Below, one piece after another: positions 8,125 to 16,131 of a stretch of 64,000 bases of DNA. The position numbers and the translations under genes are program-made. Where the stretch lies: the NCBI RefSeq assembly GCF_002355595.1, contig NZ_AP017422.1, forward strand, positions 1,426,001 through 1,490,000, given 5' to 3'. Source of the stretch: Filimonas lacunae. GTDB lineage: Bacteria; Bacteroidota; Bacteroidia; Chitinophagales; Chitinophagaceae. The notes below the pieces were generated by a model that was not told where the DNA came from, ran no database searches, and saw only the letters and a list, made by a program, of their open reading frames with translations. How positions within the stretch are numbered: the first letter of the stretch is position 1; each line of letters begins with the position of its first letter.

Positions 8125-10743
8125 ATGAAAACACTATACGGTGTTTGCCTGAGAAGGCATGGTTGTATGCTATATGAAAAGTTTTTATTGATTGTTCTTT
8201 TTTTGCTTGCGTCTTCTGTGCTTCGTGCACAAACTCCTTTATCAGCCGGAGATATTGCATTTACCGGTTATGTATCCAGGCAGGCACCTGCTGCTGATAC
8301 CTTTTCCTTTATGGTTTTGAAGTCGTCGGGTTTTGATACCGGGACGGAAGTGTACTTTACGGATAATGGCTGGCTGCCTACGGGAATTGGCAGGGCTGGC
8401 GGGGAAGGTGTGTTGAAATGGACTGCTACGCAGCATTTGCGATATGGTGAGCAGGTAAGAGTTGTGGCAGGTACTAGTATCACGGTGGATAAAGGTTCGA
8501 TTACAAGGTTATCAGGATCTTTTGATCTGGCTACTACAGGTGATCAGTTGTTTGCTTATACGGGCACCTGGCCTTCGCCGGATATTTTGGTGGCTGGGTT
8601 ACACTTCTTCAAAACGGCTAATACCACTGCACAGGGCTGGGATGTGGGTAGTGTGGCTACCGGTTCCAGTGAGTTTTCAGTGTATCCCGCTGCTTTATGC
8701 AGCACCTGCGGGGTGTGGGTTACTGATCCGGCTGTTACCATACAAAAAATTACCACAGCCGGGTATTACAAAGGAGGGTATAATGCTAGCGCCGCTGCTT
8801 TACGTGCTATGATTAACAATAATGCCAACTGGAATAATACTTTTTCACTGACTTCCACAGCGCCTACGTGGCGACTACCTCCATTGATTGAATTGCCGGC
8901 TGAAAATACAGATACTTCTGTGACGGAGCAGCCGGATACCAGTGCGCCACGGGTAATAGCGGTGGCGTCTACTATGCCTGATGGCGTGTATAAGGCAGGG
9001 GATGAGATTAATATTGTGGTATATTTTAATAAGAATGTAATTGTGAACCCTACTGCGGGCGTTCCTTATTTGCAGTTAAATGTGGGTAAGGATAGTAGCA
9101 GGGCTGTGTATGTGACCGGTTCCTGCGGAAGTGCGCTTACTTTTCTGTATACAGTGAAGCCGGGCGATACTGCTGTGCGGCTGGATTATTTATCGCCCGC
9201 TGCTTTGAAGCTGAACAATGGTACTATTCAGAATGCAATGGCTACGGCTGCCAATGTAACGCTTCCGTCCAGTGGCGCTACACTGGCTGCCATACGCAGC
9301 CTGACTATTAATGCAGTGGCTCCTGTAGTAACTCCTATGCAAAGCTTTACTGCTGACAGGTTTAGTAATGCTGGAACAATAGTAGGTACGCTGAAAGGTA
9401 CTGCGCGCGGGCCTGTGGGCACTACTTTGCAAAACTGGACTATTGTGCAGGGGAATGTAAGCGGTGCTTTTGCCGTAAACGGTGCTACCGGTGAGCTGGC
9501 GGTAGCGAATGAATCGGTATTGCACGATCAGGCGTATGCCGGTTTTCAATTAATGGTGACTGTAGGGGATGGTAGTAATACTTCGGCTCCGGAAGAGGTG
9601 ATGGTGTTATTACGGGAAGTGGCATTGGATGATACAGTGCGTTTTGCGCATGATAGTTTATTTGAGAACAAGCCGGTGGGAACGCTTGCCGGAAAATTAT
9701 CACTGGCATCGGGTAATGCAGGTGCAGTATATACCCTTGTGGCGGGCGCTGGTGATGCAGATAACAGTTTGTTTAGTATAGGGAAGGATAGTCTGCAAAC
9801 CGCTGCTTTGTTGGATTATGAACAGCAAAAGGAATATCATGTGCGGGTACGGGCTACTATGCAAAACCGATATATCGATACTTCATTGGTGGTGAAGGTG
9901 TATAATCTGAATGAACCGCCTACCATTGATGCGGTAGCAAATCAGACAGTGTGTGAAAATGCGGGTTACCAGACCTTGCCGCTTACCGGTATTACCTGCG
10001 GGCCGGAAGGGGAAGATGAATGTGTAACCGTAGCGGTGAGCACCAATAATCCATCCCTGTTTGCACAATTGCTGGTGATAAGGGAATCTGACGGTACTAC
10101 GGTGTTGCGTTACAAGGTGAAGGACAGTACAGCCGGACAGGCATTGGTTACTGTTACTGTAAAAGATAATGGCGGAACAGCACATGGTGGAGCGGATAGT
10201 GTGACTACCAGCTTTACCATTATTGCTAAAGCGGCTGGTAAGGTAACCATTGTTGCGGGAGGTAGTACTGCTCTTAGTGAAAATGGTGCTGTAACGCTTA
10301 CTGCTACTGTAACAGATGCTACAGGCGCTATGCAGTGGCTGAGGAACGGTGAAATAGTGGCCGATGCGCATACGGCTTCCTATAAGGTGGATGCGGCCCA
10401 TACAGGTGCTTATAATTGCACTATTACCAGCACAGAAGGTTGTTTGATCACGTCTAACACCATTGCGGTAACGCAGGCGAATGTGCCGGTTACACTGATG
10501 ACTTATCCTAATCCTACAGCCGGGAAGTTGTTTATTGTGTTTACGGGCTATGTTGATCAGTATGTATATGCCATCGTGCGCAATAATGCCGGTGCGGAGC
10601 TACAGAAGAAACGGATATGGCATAGCAGTGAAACGCAGAAAGATGAATTGGATTTAAGTGGTTATGCTGCTGGTATGTATATCATTGAATTAATATCTGA
10701 TAAAGGAGATAAGATGGCGTCTGCTAACGTATTGAAGAATTAA
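8125..10743 (+). CDS. large T9SS-exported multidomain surface protein (cadherin/Ig-like repeats)
   Basis: An 872-residue exported protein. The signal peptide runs to about residue 36 (LLASSVLRAQ); an alternative start is the Met at residue 15. Domains by eye: GDIAF...YFTDNGW domain (about 43-230), a sandwich with KAGDEINIVVYFNKNV (about 275-390), cadherin-like modules (about 395-590; LDYEQQKEYHVRVRA is a typical cadherin phrase), a further Ig-like or HYR-like module (605-700), an Ig-like module ending NCTITSTEGC (705-790), and a T9SS type A sorting domain (about 792-872; YPNPTAGKLFI, GMYIIELISDKG). Family knowledge: such proteins are secreted through the outer membrane by T9SS and anchored as adhesins or binding proteins. 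No catalytic motif was seen. A terminator follows at 10793. Confidence 0.8.
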   Translation: MKTLYGVCLRRHGCMLYEKFLLIVLFLLASSVLRAQTPLSAGDIAFTGYVSRQAPAADTFSFMVLKSSGFDTGTEVYFTDNGWLPTGIGRAGGEGVLKWTATQHLRYGEQVRVVAGTSITVDKGSITRLSGSFDLATTGDQLFAYTGTWPSPDILVAGLHFFKTANTTAQGWDVGSVATGSSEFSVYPAALCSTCGVWVTDPAVTIQKITTAGYYKGGYNASAAALRAMINNNANWNNTFSLTSTAPTWRLPPLIELPAENTDTSVTEQPDTSAPRVIAVASTMPDGVYKAGDEINIVVYFNKNVIVNPTAGVPYLQLNVGKDSSRAVYVTGSCGSALTFLYTVKPGDTAVRLDYLSPAALKLNNGTIQNAMATAANVTLPSSGATLAAIRSLTINAVAPVVTPMQSFTADRFSNAGTIVGTLKGTARGPVGTTLQNWTIVQGNVSGAFAVNGATGELAVANESVLHDQAYAGFQLMVTVGDGSNTSAPEEVMVLLREVALDDTVRFAHDSLFENKPVGTLAGKLSLASGNAGAVYTLVAGAGDADNSLFSIGKDSLQTAALLDYEQQKEYHVRVRATMQNRYIDTSLVVKVYNLNEPPTIDAVANQTVCENAGYQTLPLTGITCGPEGEDECVTVAVSTNNPSLFAQLLVIRESDGTTVLRYKVKDSTAGQALVTVTVKDNGGTAHGGADSVTTSFTIIAKAAGKVTIVAGGSTALSENGAVTLTATVTDATGAMQWLRNGEIVADAHTASYKVDAAHTGAYNCTITSTEGCLITSNTIAVTQANVPVTLMTYPNPTAGKLFIVFTGYVDQYVYAIVRNNAGAELQKKRIWHSSETQKDELDLSGYAAGMYIIELISDKGDKMASANVLKN

Positions 10744-10792
10744 CCTGGGTTTTAAGTTTGTTTACTAAGCAGCCAGTTTTTCATGTTAAATG

Positions 10793-10819
10793 GCCTGCCC
10801 GGTCCCGGGCGGGCTTTTT
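10793..10819 (+). terminator. rho-independent terminator after the T9SS protein gene
   Basis: A 9-bp GC-rich stem (GCCTGCCCG with CGGGCGGGC, one G-U pair) closes a 4-nt loop and runs directly into TTTTT. It separates the large secreted protein gene from the toxin-antitoxin operon. Confidence 0.85.
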
Positions 10820-10836
10820 AAAAAGAGGAAAAATAA

Positions 10837-10868
10837 TTTGTAACTTGTAACATAACGTGTTACATTTG
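10837..10868 (+). promoter_or_regulatory. higBA promoter with overlapping palindromic operator
   Basis: A complete Bacteroidota promoter is readable: TTTG (10837-10840), 20 nt, TACATTTG (10861-10868), 14 nt before the toxin start codon. Overlapping its -7 box is an inverted repeat TGTAAC (10846-10851), 7 nt, GTTACA (10859-10864), nested with TAAC-N2-GTTA (10853-10862) and with two direct TTGTAAC copies (10838-10844 and 10845-10851). HigA antitoxins autorepress by binding such palindromes, so this is the probable operator. Confidence 0.75.
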
Positions 10869-10881
10869 TAAAGCTAAATGT

Positions 10882-11160
10882 ATGATAACAGGCATTCAGC
10901 ACAAAGGGTTAAAGTTGCTCTGGACCAAAAATGACGGGTCAAAGCTGCCGCCGGCGCAAATAGGTAAAATAAGAAACATACTTGTGCTATTAGATTGTGC
11001 GGTGGTTGTAGAAGATGTAAATTTTCCCGGGTCGGGGCTGCACCAGCTAAAAGGTGATTTGAAAGGATACTGGTCAATTACAGTAACCGGTAACTATCGT
11101 ATCTTTTTCAAGTTTGAAGATGGTGATGTGTACCTGATCAATTACGATGATTATCATTAG
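10882..11160 (+). CDS. higB: HigB-type toxin (RelE/ParE superfamily mRNA interferase)
   Basis: A 92-residue protein of normal length for HigB. The patterns AQIGKIRNILVLLDCA, LHQLKGDLKGYWSITVTGNYRIFFKF and DVYLINYDDYH match the HigB branch of the RelE/ParE fold: the conserved basic and aromatic run YWSITVTGNYRIFF and the C-terminal DYH are typical. Family knowledge: HigB cleaves mRNA in translating ribosomes and is neutralised by HigA. The toxin-first gene order with the antitoxin 42 nt downstream is the usual higBA arrangement. The ATG at 10882 lies 14 nt after a consensus -7 element. No truncation is visible, so the pair looks intact. Some ParE-like relatives act on gyrase instead. Confidence 0.87.
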   Translation: MITGIQHKGLKLLWTKNDGSKLPPAQIGKIRNILVLLDCAVVVEDVNFPGSGLHQLKGDLKGYWSITVTGNYRIFFKFEDGDVYLINYDDYH

Positions 11161-11202
11161 TGAAAACCGTAGGTGACGGAATACAAGTGAACCAGGTTAC
11201 TT

Positions 11203-11541
11203 ATGTTAAAAAGAGGAATGGCACCGGTGCATCCGGGTGCAATGTTAAGAGAAATGTATTTAGAGCCACTGGGGTTAAGTGTTACCGAGCTGGCCGGCAA
11301 TATCGGGGTTGCCCGTAGAACGGTTTCTTTGCTTATTAACGAGCATTCGGGTGTAAGCGCAGAAATGGCGTTGCGTTTGGCAAAGGCTTTTGGAACTACC
11401 CCCGAATTGTGGTTGAATATGCAGCAGGGGTTTGATCTGTGGCATGCAGGGAAGAAGGTGGTGTTGAAGGATATTCATCATTATTCCGGAGCAAAGGCGC
11501 AAACGGCAGCTTTGGAAGCACGTGTGATGGCGAGGGTTTAG
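11203..11541 (+). CDS. higA: HigA-type antitoxin, XRE-family HTH repressor
   Basis: A 112-residue HigA protein. The N-terminal HPGAMLREMYLEPLGLSVTELA motif begins the HTH domain, with the recognition region around ARRTVSLLINEHSGVS (residues 43-58) and the conserved ETTPELWLNMQ-type segment (here GTTPELWLNMQQGFDLW). The C-terminal 30 residues are probably the disordered toxin-contacting tail. It lies 42 nt after higB and should bind both HigB and the palindrome at 10846-10864. An alternative start is the Met at residue 6 (MAPVHPG), which begins nearer to the family consensus. Confidence 0.9.
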   Translation: MLKRGMAPVHPGAMLREMYLEPLGLSVTELAGNIGVARRTVSLLINEHSGVSAEMALRLAKAFGTTPELWLNMQQGFDLWHAGKKVVLKDIHHYSGAKAQTAALEARVMARV

Positions 11542-11690
11542 GTTTTAGGAGAAGTTGTAAGTTGTGGGAAGAGGTGATGGTGAAAAGGAGCGGGGGAGGA
11601 GATCAGGTGGTGTGTGATCAGGCTGAAATAAGACAAACAGGACTAAAAAGCTTTGCTTTTATTGGATGAGGTAAAGAGTGATTTAATAGA

Positions 11691-11726
11691 AAAAGGGTGG
11701 CTCAATATTATTTGAGTCACCCTTTT
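11691..11726. terminator. bidirectional terminator between higA and GH2 gene
   Basis: A 15-bp stem (arms 11691-11705 and 11712-11726; AAAAGGGTGGCTCAA with one G-U pair) with A- and T-runs on its two sides serves the convergent higA (+) and GH2 (-) genes. Confidence 0.85.
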
Positions 11727-11745
11727 TTATTATGGTAGTGTATAG

Positions 11746-14202
11746 TTACTTAGTGGTGGTAACAGTGGCAGATGCGCCTTTAATGCCTGCTGCTTTTACT
11801 TCCATGGTAAGGTTGCCGGCTTCTTCGGTAGATTGGGCAATTACGGTTAACATGCCTTTGAAAACATGCATTTGAGGAAGGTGGAACAGTTCGGTGTTAG
11901 CGGCGTCGCCGTTGGCTACTGCGCGGTAGGTGCCAGCGCCTTTTACGGTGAACTGTAACAGGTTATCAGCATCAGGGCAAAGATTGCCTTTGGCATCTAC
12001 TACTTTAGCAGTGAAGAAGGCCAGTTCTTTGCCATCTGCTTTGATTGTTTTTTTCTCAGGTACCAGTTCTACGTGGTGTGGTTTGCCTGCGGTGGTAACA
12101 GTTTCTTCTGCTATTGCTTTGCCATTAGCGTCGTAAGCTACCACGCGTAAGGAACCGGGTTGATATACCACATCGTTCCACATTAAGCGGTAACGGCTTT
12201 GGTTGGTGGTAGTGTCTTTGGTGCGTTTGCCGGCGCTTTTGCCGTTTACAAATAACTCGGCAGAAGGATAGTTGGTGTAAACGAACACAGGGGTTATCTG
12301 TCCTTCACGACCAGGCCATGTCCAGTGTGGCAGGATGTGTAAAGTTTGTTGTGTTGGGTTCCATCTGCTGCGGTAGAGGTAGAACCTGTCTTTAGGAATA
12401 CCGGCCAGATCTACAATGCCGAAGTAAGAACTGTGAGAAGGCCATTTTTCGTCGTAAGGGGTAGGTTCGCCTAAGTAGTCGAAGCCTGTCCATACAAACT
12501 CACCTATTACATATTGTAAATCGTCCTGTTTTACAAATTCATCATCCGGAACCTGGCTCCAGTAACAATAGTTTAAATCGTAAGAAGAGCATTGGTTATC
12601 GGCATCGGCAGTCACCTGCTTCTTTTCTACCGGGAATTTATATACCCCTCTTGAGCTGATGGTTGAAGCGGTTTCGGTGCCCATGATAAAACCTTGTGGT
12701 AATTTGCTGTTGGCTTCGGCGTAGCGGTGTGGCTTGTAGTTGAAGCCTGCAATGTCTAATACGGCAGCGAAGTTTTTAGTGATGGCGTCGTCAATACGGT
12801 CCATACCTACTGTTACGGGGCGGGTAGGGTCTTCACGGTGGCAGATGTCCTGCAGCCATTTAGCCAGTTTGTTGCCGCCGGGTGCGCCCTGGTCGGGAAC
12901 TTCGTTGCCGATGCTCCACATGATTACGCTGGGGTGGTTGCGGTTGGAATGTACCAGGTTTACAATATCTTTTTCGGCCCACTCGGAGAAGTATTGGCTG
13001 TAGCCGTGTTTTACTTTAGGGGTTTTCCATTCGTCGAATGATTCTGCCATTACCATAAAGCCTAATTCATCACACAGTTGCATCAGTTCCGGTGCGGGCA
13101 TGTTGTGCGAGGTACGTATGGCATCGCAACCCATATCTTTTAATATTTCCAGCTGGCGGCGCAGGGCACTCACGTTGATAGCTGCACCCAGTGGGCCCAG
13201 ATCGTGGTGGTTACAAACGCCTTTGAACTTGCGTACCTGTCCGTTTAGGGAGAAGCCTTTTACCGCTTCATATTTGATAGTGCGGATACCGAAAGTGGTA
13301 GTGTATTCGTCTTTCAGCTCCTGGCCATCGTACAGTTTGGAAACTGCTGTGTACAGGGTAGGAGTTTCGGGCGACCATAATTCGGGTTTATCAACGCCGA
13401 AGTCCTGGCTGAACTGGAATTGGTCTAAAGTGGTGAGGTTGTTGCTGGCTTTAGATACTACCTGGCCTTTGTTGTCCCTGATTTCGGTAACCAGTACTAA
13501 TGGTTTAAAAGTGTTGCCGGGGATTTCTACCTGTGTTTTCAGGTTTACTTTGGCAAAACCGTTTTCTATTACAGGCGTGGTAACGTAAGTGCCCCATACC
13601 GGGATATGAATATCGTCTGTTACAACTACGTGTACATTTCTGTATAAACCTGCGCCGGGATACCAGCGGGAAGATTCTGACTGGTTTTCCAAACGTACTG
13701 CCAGGGTATTCTCTTTACCGGGAAGAAGGAGTTTGGTTACATCCAGGTGGAAAGAGTTGTAGCCGTAAGCCCAGTTACCGGCTTTCTGGCCATTTACATA
13801 TACTACGGCATTGCTCATAGCGCCGTCGAAAATGATACTTACTTTTTTACCGGCACCGAACTGCGGAACAGTAAAGTGAGTGCGGTACCAGCCGGTGCCA
13901 ATGAAAGGCAGGCCTCCGGTACGGCCGGATTTTACACTCGCTGCTTTTTCTCCGTTTTGGGTAATGGCTACGTTTTGTTTGTCGTTGTCCTGTCCAAACG
14001 GACCGTAAATGGCCCAGTCGTGGGGAACGGTAACGGTTTGCCACGCTGCATCGTTGAACTGTTGCTCTGCTGCATTACTTACATCGCCTTTGGTAAATTT
14101 CCAGTTCTTTTCCAGTAACATTTCGTAGCGTACCTGTGCAAATGAGGTGTGCATGGCACAGCAACATAGCGCAAGTCCTAATAAGCGTCCTTTTTGCATC
14201 AT
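11746..14202 (-). CDS. secreted GH2 family glycoside hydrolase (beta-galactosidase-like)
   Basis: An 818-residue GH2 enzyme. The frame opens at a TTG, but the ATG at 14202 begins a signal peptide ending SFAQ, so I start there. Order: sugar-binding domain (about 22-200; GTGWYRTHFTVP, GAGLYRNVHV), immunoglobulin-like sandwich (about 200-310), TIM barrel (about 310-600) with the acid/base Glu434 in WSIGNEVPDQ and the nucleophile Glu510 in MGTETAST, then two C-terminal sandwiches (about 630-818). GFDYLGEPTPYDEKWPSHSSYFG is typical of Bacteroidota beta-galactosidases of this branch. Family knowledge: retaining hydrolysis of beta-galactosides; beta-glucuronidase and related activities occur in neighbouring branches. 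It is downstream of a LytS/LytTR pair but separated from it by a terminator. Confidence 0.88.
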   Translation of the reverse strand: MMQKGRLLGLALCCCAMHTSFAQVRYEMLLEKNWKFTKGDVSNAAEQQFNDAAWQTVTVPHDWAIYGPFGQDNDKQNVAITQNGEKAASVKSGRTGGLPFIGTGWYRTHFTVPQFGAGKKVSIIFDGAMSNAVVYVNGQKAGNWAYGYNSFHLDVTKLLLPGKENTLAVRLENQSESSRWYPGAGLYRNVHVVVTDDIHIPVWGTYVTTPVIENGFAKVNLKTQVEIPGNTFKPLVLVTEIRDNKGQVVSKASNNLTTLDQFQFSQDFGVDKPELWSPETPTLYTAVSKLYDGQELKDEYTTTFGIRTIKYEAVKGFSLNGQVRKFKGVCNHHDLGPLGAAINVSALRRQLEILKDMGCDAIRTSHNMPAPELMQLCDELGFMVMAESFDEWKTPKVKHGYSQYFSEWAEKDIVNLVHSNRNHPSVIMWSIGNEVPDQGAPGGNKLAKWLQDICHREDPTRPVTVGMDRIDDAITKNFAAVLDIAGFNYKPHRYAEANSKLPQGFIMGTETASTISSRGVYKFPVEKKQVTADADNQCSSYDLNYCYWSQVPDDEFVKQDDLQYVIGEFVWTGFDYLGEPTPYDEKWPSHSSYFGIVDLAGIPKDRFYLYRSRWNPTQQTLHILPHWTWPGREGQITPVFVYTNYPSAELFVNGKSAGKRTKDTTTNQSRYRLMWNDVVYQPGSLRVVAYDANGKAIAEETVTTAGKPHHVELVPEKKTIKADGKELAFFTAKVVDAKGNLCPDADNLLQFTVKGAGTYRAVANGDAANTELFHLPQMHVFKGMLTVIAQSTEEAGNLTMEVKAAGIKGASATVTTTK

Positions 14203-14228
14203 AGTAAATTGTACGTTAGATGTCAAAA

Positions 14229-14262
14229 TAAAAGCATCTTTCCGAATAGGAAGATGCTTTTA
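14229..14262 (-). terminator. terminator after the LytTR regulator gene
   Basis: A perfect 12-bp stem (TAAAAGCATCTT with AAGATGCTTTTA) around a 10-nt loop lies between the end of the regulator (14291) and the start of the GH2 gene (14202), suggesting the two are separate transcripts. Confidence 0.75.
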
Positions 14263-14290
14263 TTAGGGGGATGTAGAAATATTTTAACCT

Positions 14291-15022
14291 TTATGCGCCG
14301 GTTTTGCCGGTTAATTTGTCTATGGCTTCGCGGTAAACGGCTCCTACGGGAATTTCCATTTCGTTGATAAACACGCTGTTTTTACGAATGGAGGTAATGC
14401 TGTCAATAGAAACAATGAATGATTTATGCACCCGCAGGAAGTTGCTGGCAGGCAGTTCCTGTTCAATAGCACGGATGCCGGAGCGTACAATCAGTGGCTT
14501 GGCGGTGCTTTTGAGATGAATTTTAACATAGTCGCGCAGGCCTTCTATCCAGGTGATATCGTTAAACTGCACTTTTACCAGGCTGTAATCGGCGTTTACG
14601 AAAAAGTAGGTAGGGGCTGGTTGGGCGCTGCTGGCTGTGGCGGCGGCAGGCTTGGAAGCATGCTTTAGCTGGTACAGTTCGTTGGCTTTGTTACATGCTT
14701 TTACAAAGCGGTCCATTTCTACCGGCTTTAGCAGGTAGTCTACCACATCCAGGCTATAGCCATCCAGTGCAAACTTTTCGTAAGCGGTGATGAATATGAC
14801 CATGGGTTTGGTAGGCAGGCTTTGTATAAACTGAATACCGGTAAGGCCGGGCATTTGTATGTCGGCAAAAATGAGATCTATTTCATGCTCCTGCATTACT
14901 TTGGTGGCTTCAAAGGCATCGGAGCATTTGGCTACCAGGTGTAAATAGGGCACTTTGCTAATGTAATCTTCTAACAGGGCAAGTGCCAGTGGCTCATCGT
15001 CAATTGCTATACATTGTAACAT
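14291..15022 (-). CDS. LytTR-family response regulator (first two-component pair)
   Basis: A 243-residue regulator. The receiver domain (1-120) holds the acidic pocket IDDEP (Asp8, Asp9), the phospho-acceptor Asp54 in FADIQMPG, Thr in FITAYE and the KP pair in DYLLKPVEMDRF. A linker rich in Ala, Ser and Pro (about 128-142) leads to a LytTR DNA-binding domain (about 143-243; IEGLRDYVKIHL, FLRVHKSFIVSI). The start overlaps the kinase gene by 23 nt, so the pair is translationally coupled. Family knowledge: LytTR regulators bind imperfect direct repeats near target promoters; targets here are unknown, but the adjacent GH2 and outer-membrane genes are candidates. Confidence 0.92.
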   Translation of the reverse strand: MLQCIAIDDEPLALALLEDYISKVPYLHLVAKCSDAFEATKVMQEHEIDLIFADIQMPGLTGIQFIQSLPTKPMVIFITAYEKFALDGYSLDVVDYLLKPVEMDRFVKACNKANELYQLKHASKPAAATASSAQPAPTYFFVNADYSLVKVQFNDITWIEGLRDYVKIHLKSTAKPLIVRSGIRAIEQELPASNFLRVHKSFIVSIDSITSIRKNSVFINEMEIPVGAVYREAIDKLTGKTGA

Positions 15023-16070
15023 CGTGCAATTTTAATTGTAGTGAAACAGAAAACCAACCATCTTTTTCCAGTATGTGCAGCTCGTGGTCTGCACCGTATA
15101 AAAGTTTTAACCGCCGTTGTACATTGGTAAGGCCTATGCCTGATGTATCGTCTTTGGTTTCGTCTTTATTACTGCTGAATTTGTTGCTGACCATAAAATA
15201 CAGCATCCTGTTCTTTACCAGCATTTCTATTTCAATTTGCGGGCTGGTGATATAGGTGGTGCCATGTTTGAATGCGTTTTCTACAAATGGGATCAGAAGC
15301 ATGGGCTCTATCTCCAATTGTCCATCGGGTACATTGATGGCAACGTTTACACCTACTTTATCGCCATAGCGCAGTTGCTGCAGGTCGATATAGCTTTGAA
15401 GGTATTCAATTTCCTTTTTCAGCGGCACTTTTTTTTCGTCTGACTGGTACAGCATATACCGCATTAAGGAAGAGAGTTTAAATATAGTCGGTTCCAGTTT
15501 TTCTGACTTCAAACGTACCAGGGCAACAATGTTGTTGAGCACGTTAAACATGAAGTGTGGGCTGATTTGTGAGCGCAGGAAGGATAGCTCGGTTTTGAGA
15601 TTCTCTTTCTGTTTTTCTTTTTCCAGGTCTTCAGCACGGAATTTATCGGCTATCATGCGGTAGGCTATGCTGGCTGCCACATCAAGGATAAACAATACAA
15701 TATTGAAATCGATAAAGATGAGAATGTTGAACGGACGCTTTTCATGGTCTTTGAATTCAAAACAACAAGTGAACATGAAATAATGCAGTAGCAATATGGC
15801 AGCGAAAGCGACAAGCTGGGAAACAATAAATAAAGTTACTTTTCTTTTATTGGTAAGCAGGGGTACAAGCACTTCTGTGTTCAGGTAAAACAAGCCTATC
15901 CAGGTAAGGTCTATAAAGGCAGTGAATAAAGTAAAGGGAGGCGGCTGGTGGCCGTTGGGGCGCGCATTGTCGTAGGAATGCCTGAGCAGGTAAGGTAACG
16001 AAAATACCAAAATCCATGCGGCTACATGGACTGCTATTTTCAACCATTTATTTTCTAAAGACGGTTTCAT
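15000..16070 (-). CDS. LytS/YehU-type membrane sensor histidine kinase (first pair)
   Basis: A 356-residue kinase. Four membrane helices occupy about 12-140, with short loops and no sizeable periplasmic sensor domain. The His_kinase domain (PF06580 type) follows: LRSQISPHFMFNVLNN contains the phospho-acceptor His172, and IPFVENAFKHG is the N-box of the ATPase domain, followed by SGIGLTNVQRRL. The frame extends to a GTG at 16091, but that codon lies inside the terminator hairpin of the upstream gene, so the ATG at 16070 is preferred. It is partnered with the overlapping LytTR regulator and resembles the kinase at 38401-39489, indicating a paralogous pair. Confidence 0.92.
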   Translation of the reverse strand: MKPSLENKWLKIAVHVAAWILVFSLPYLLRHSYDNARPNGHQPPPFTLFTAFIDLTWIGLFYLNTEVLVPLLTNKRKVTLFIVSQLVAFAAILLLHYFMFTCCFEFKDHEKRPFNILIFIDFNIVLFILDVAASIAYRMIADKFRAEDLEKEKQKENLKTELSFLRSQISPHFMFNVLNNIVALVRLKSEKLEPTIFKLSSLMRYMLYQSDEKKVPLKKEIEYLQSYIDLQQLRYGDKVGVNVAINVPDGQLEIEPMLLIPFVENAFKHGTTYITSPQIEIEMLVKNRMLYFMVSNKFSSNKDETKDDTSGIGLTNVQRRLKLLYGADHELHILEKDGWFSVSLQLKLHDVTMYSN

Positions 16071-16085
16071 GTAGTGTCTTTTTAT

Positions 16086-16125
16086 AAGCACAGGATAAGC
16101 TATTGCTGTTTCTTATCCTGTGCTT
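16086..16125 (-). terminator. terminator after the outer-membrane barrel gene
   Basis: A perfect 14-bp stem (AAGCACAGGATAAG with CTTATCCTGTGCTT) and 12-nt loop lie 6 nt past the stop of the 16132-18777 gene. The long T-run is on the plus-strand side; on the minus strand the trailing U-run is poor, so efficiency toward the kinase gene is uncertain. Confidence 0.65.
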
Positions 16126-16131
16126 TTTTTA

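Noticed and set aside
9883-10401. Minus-strand 172-residue ORF in the T9SS protein gene
   Set aside because: Shadow frame with Ser/Thr/Ile/Arg-rich content produced by the plus-strand repeats; no supporting signals.
11439-11669. 76-residue plus-strand ORF after higA
   Set aside because: It begins inside higA in another frame, and no start, domain or conservation pattern supports it.
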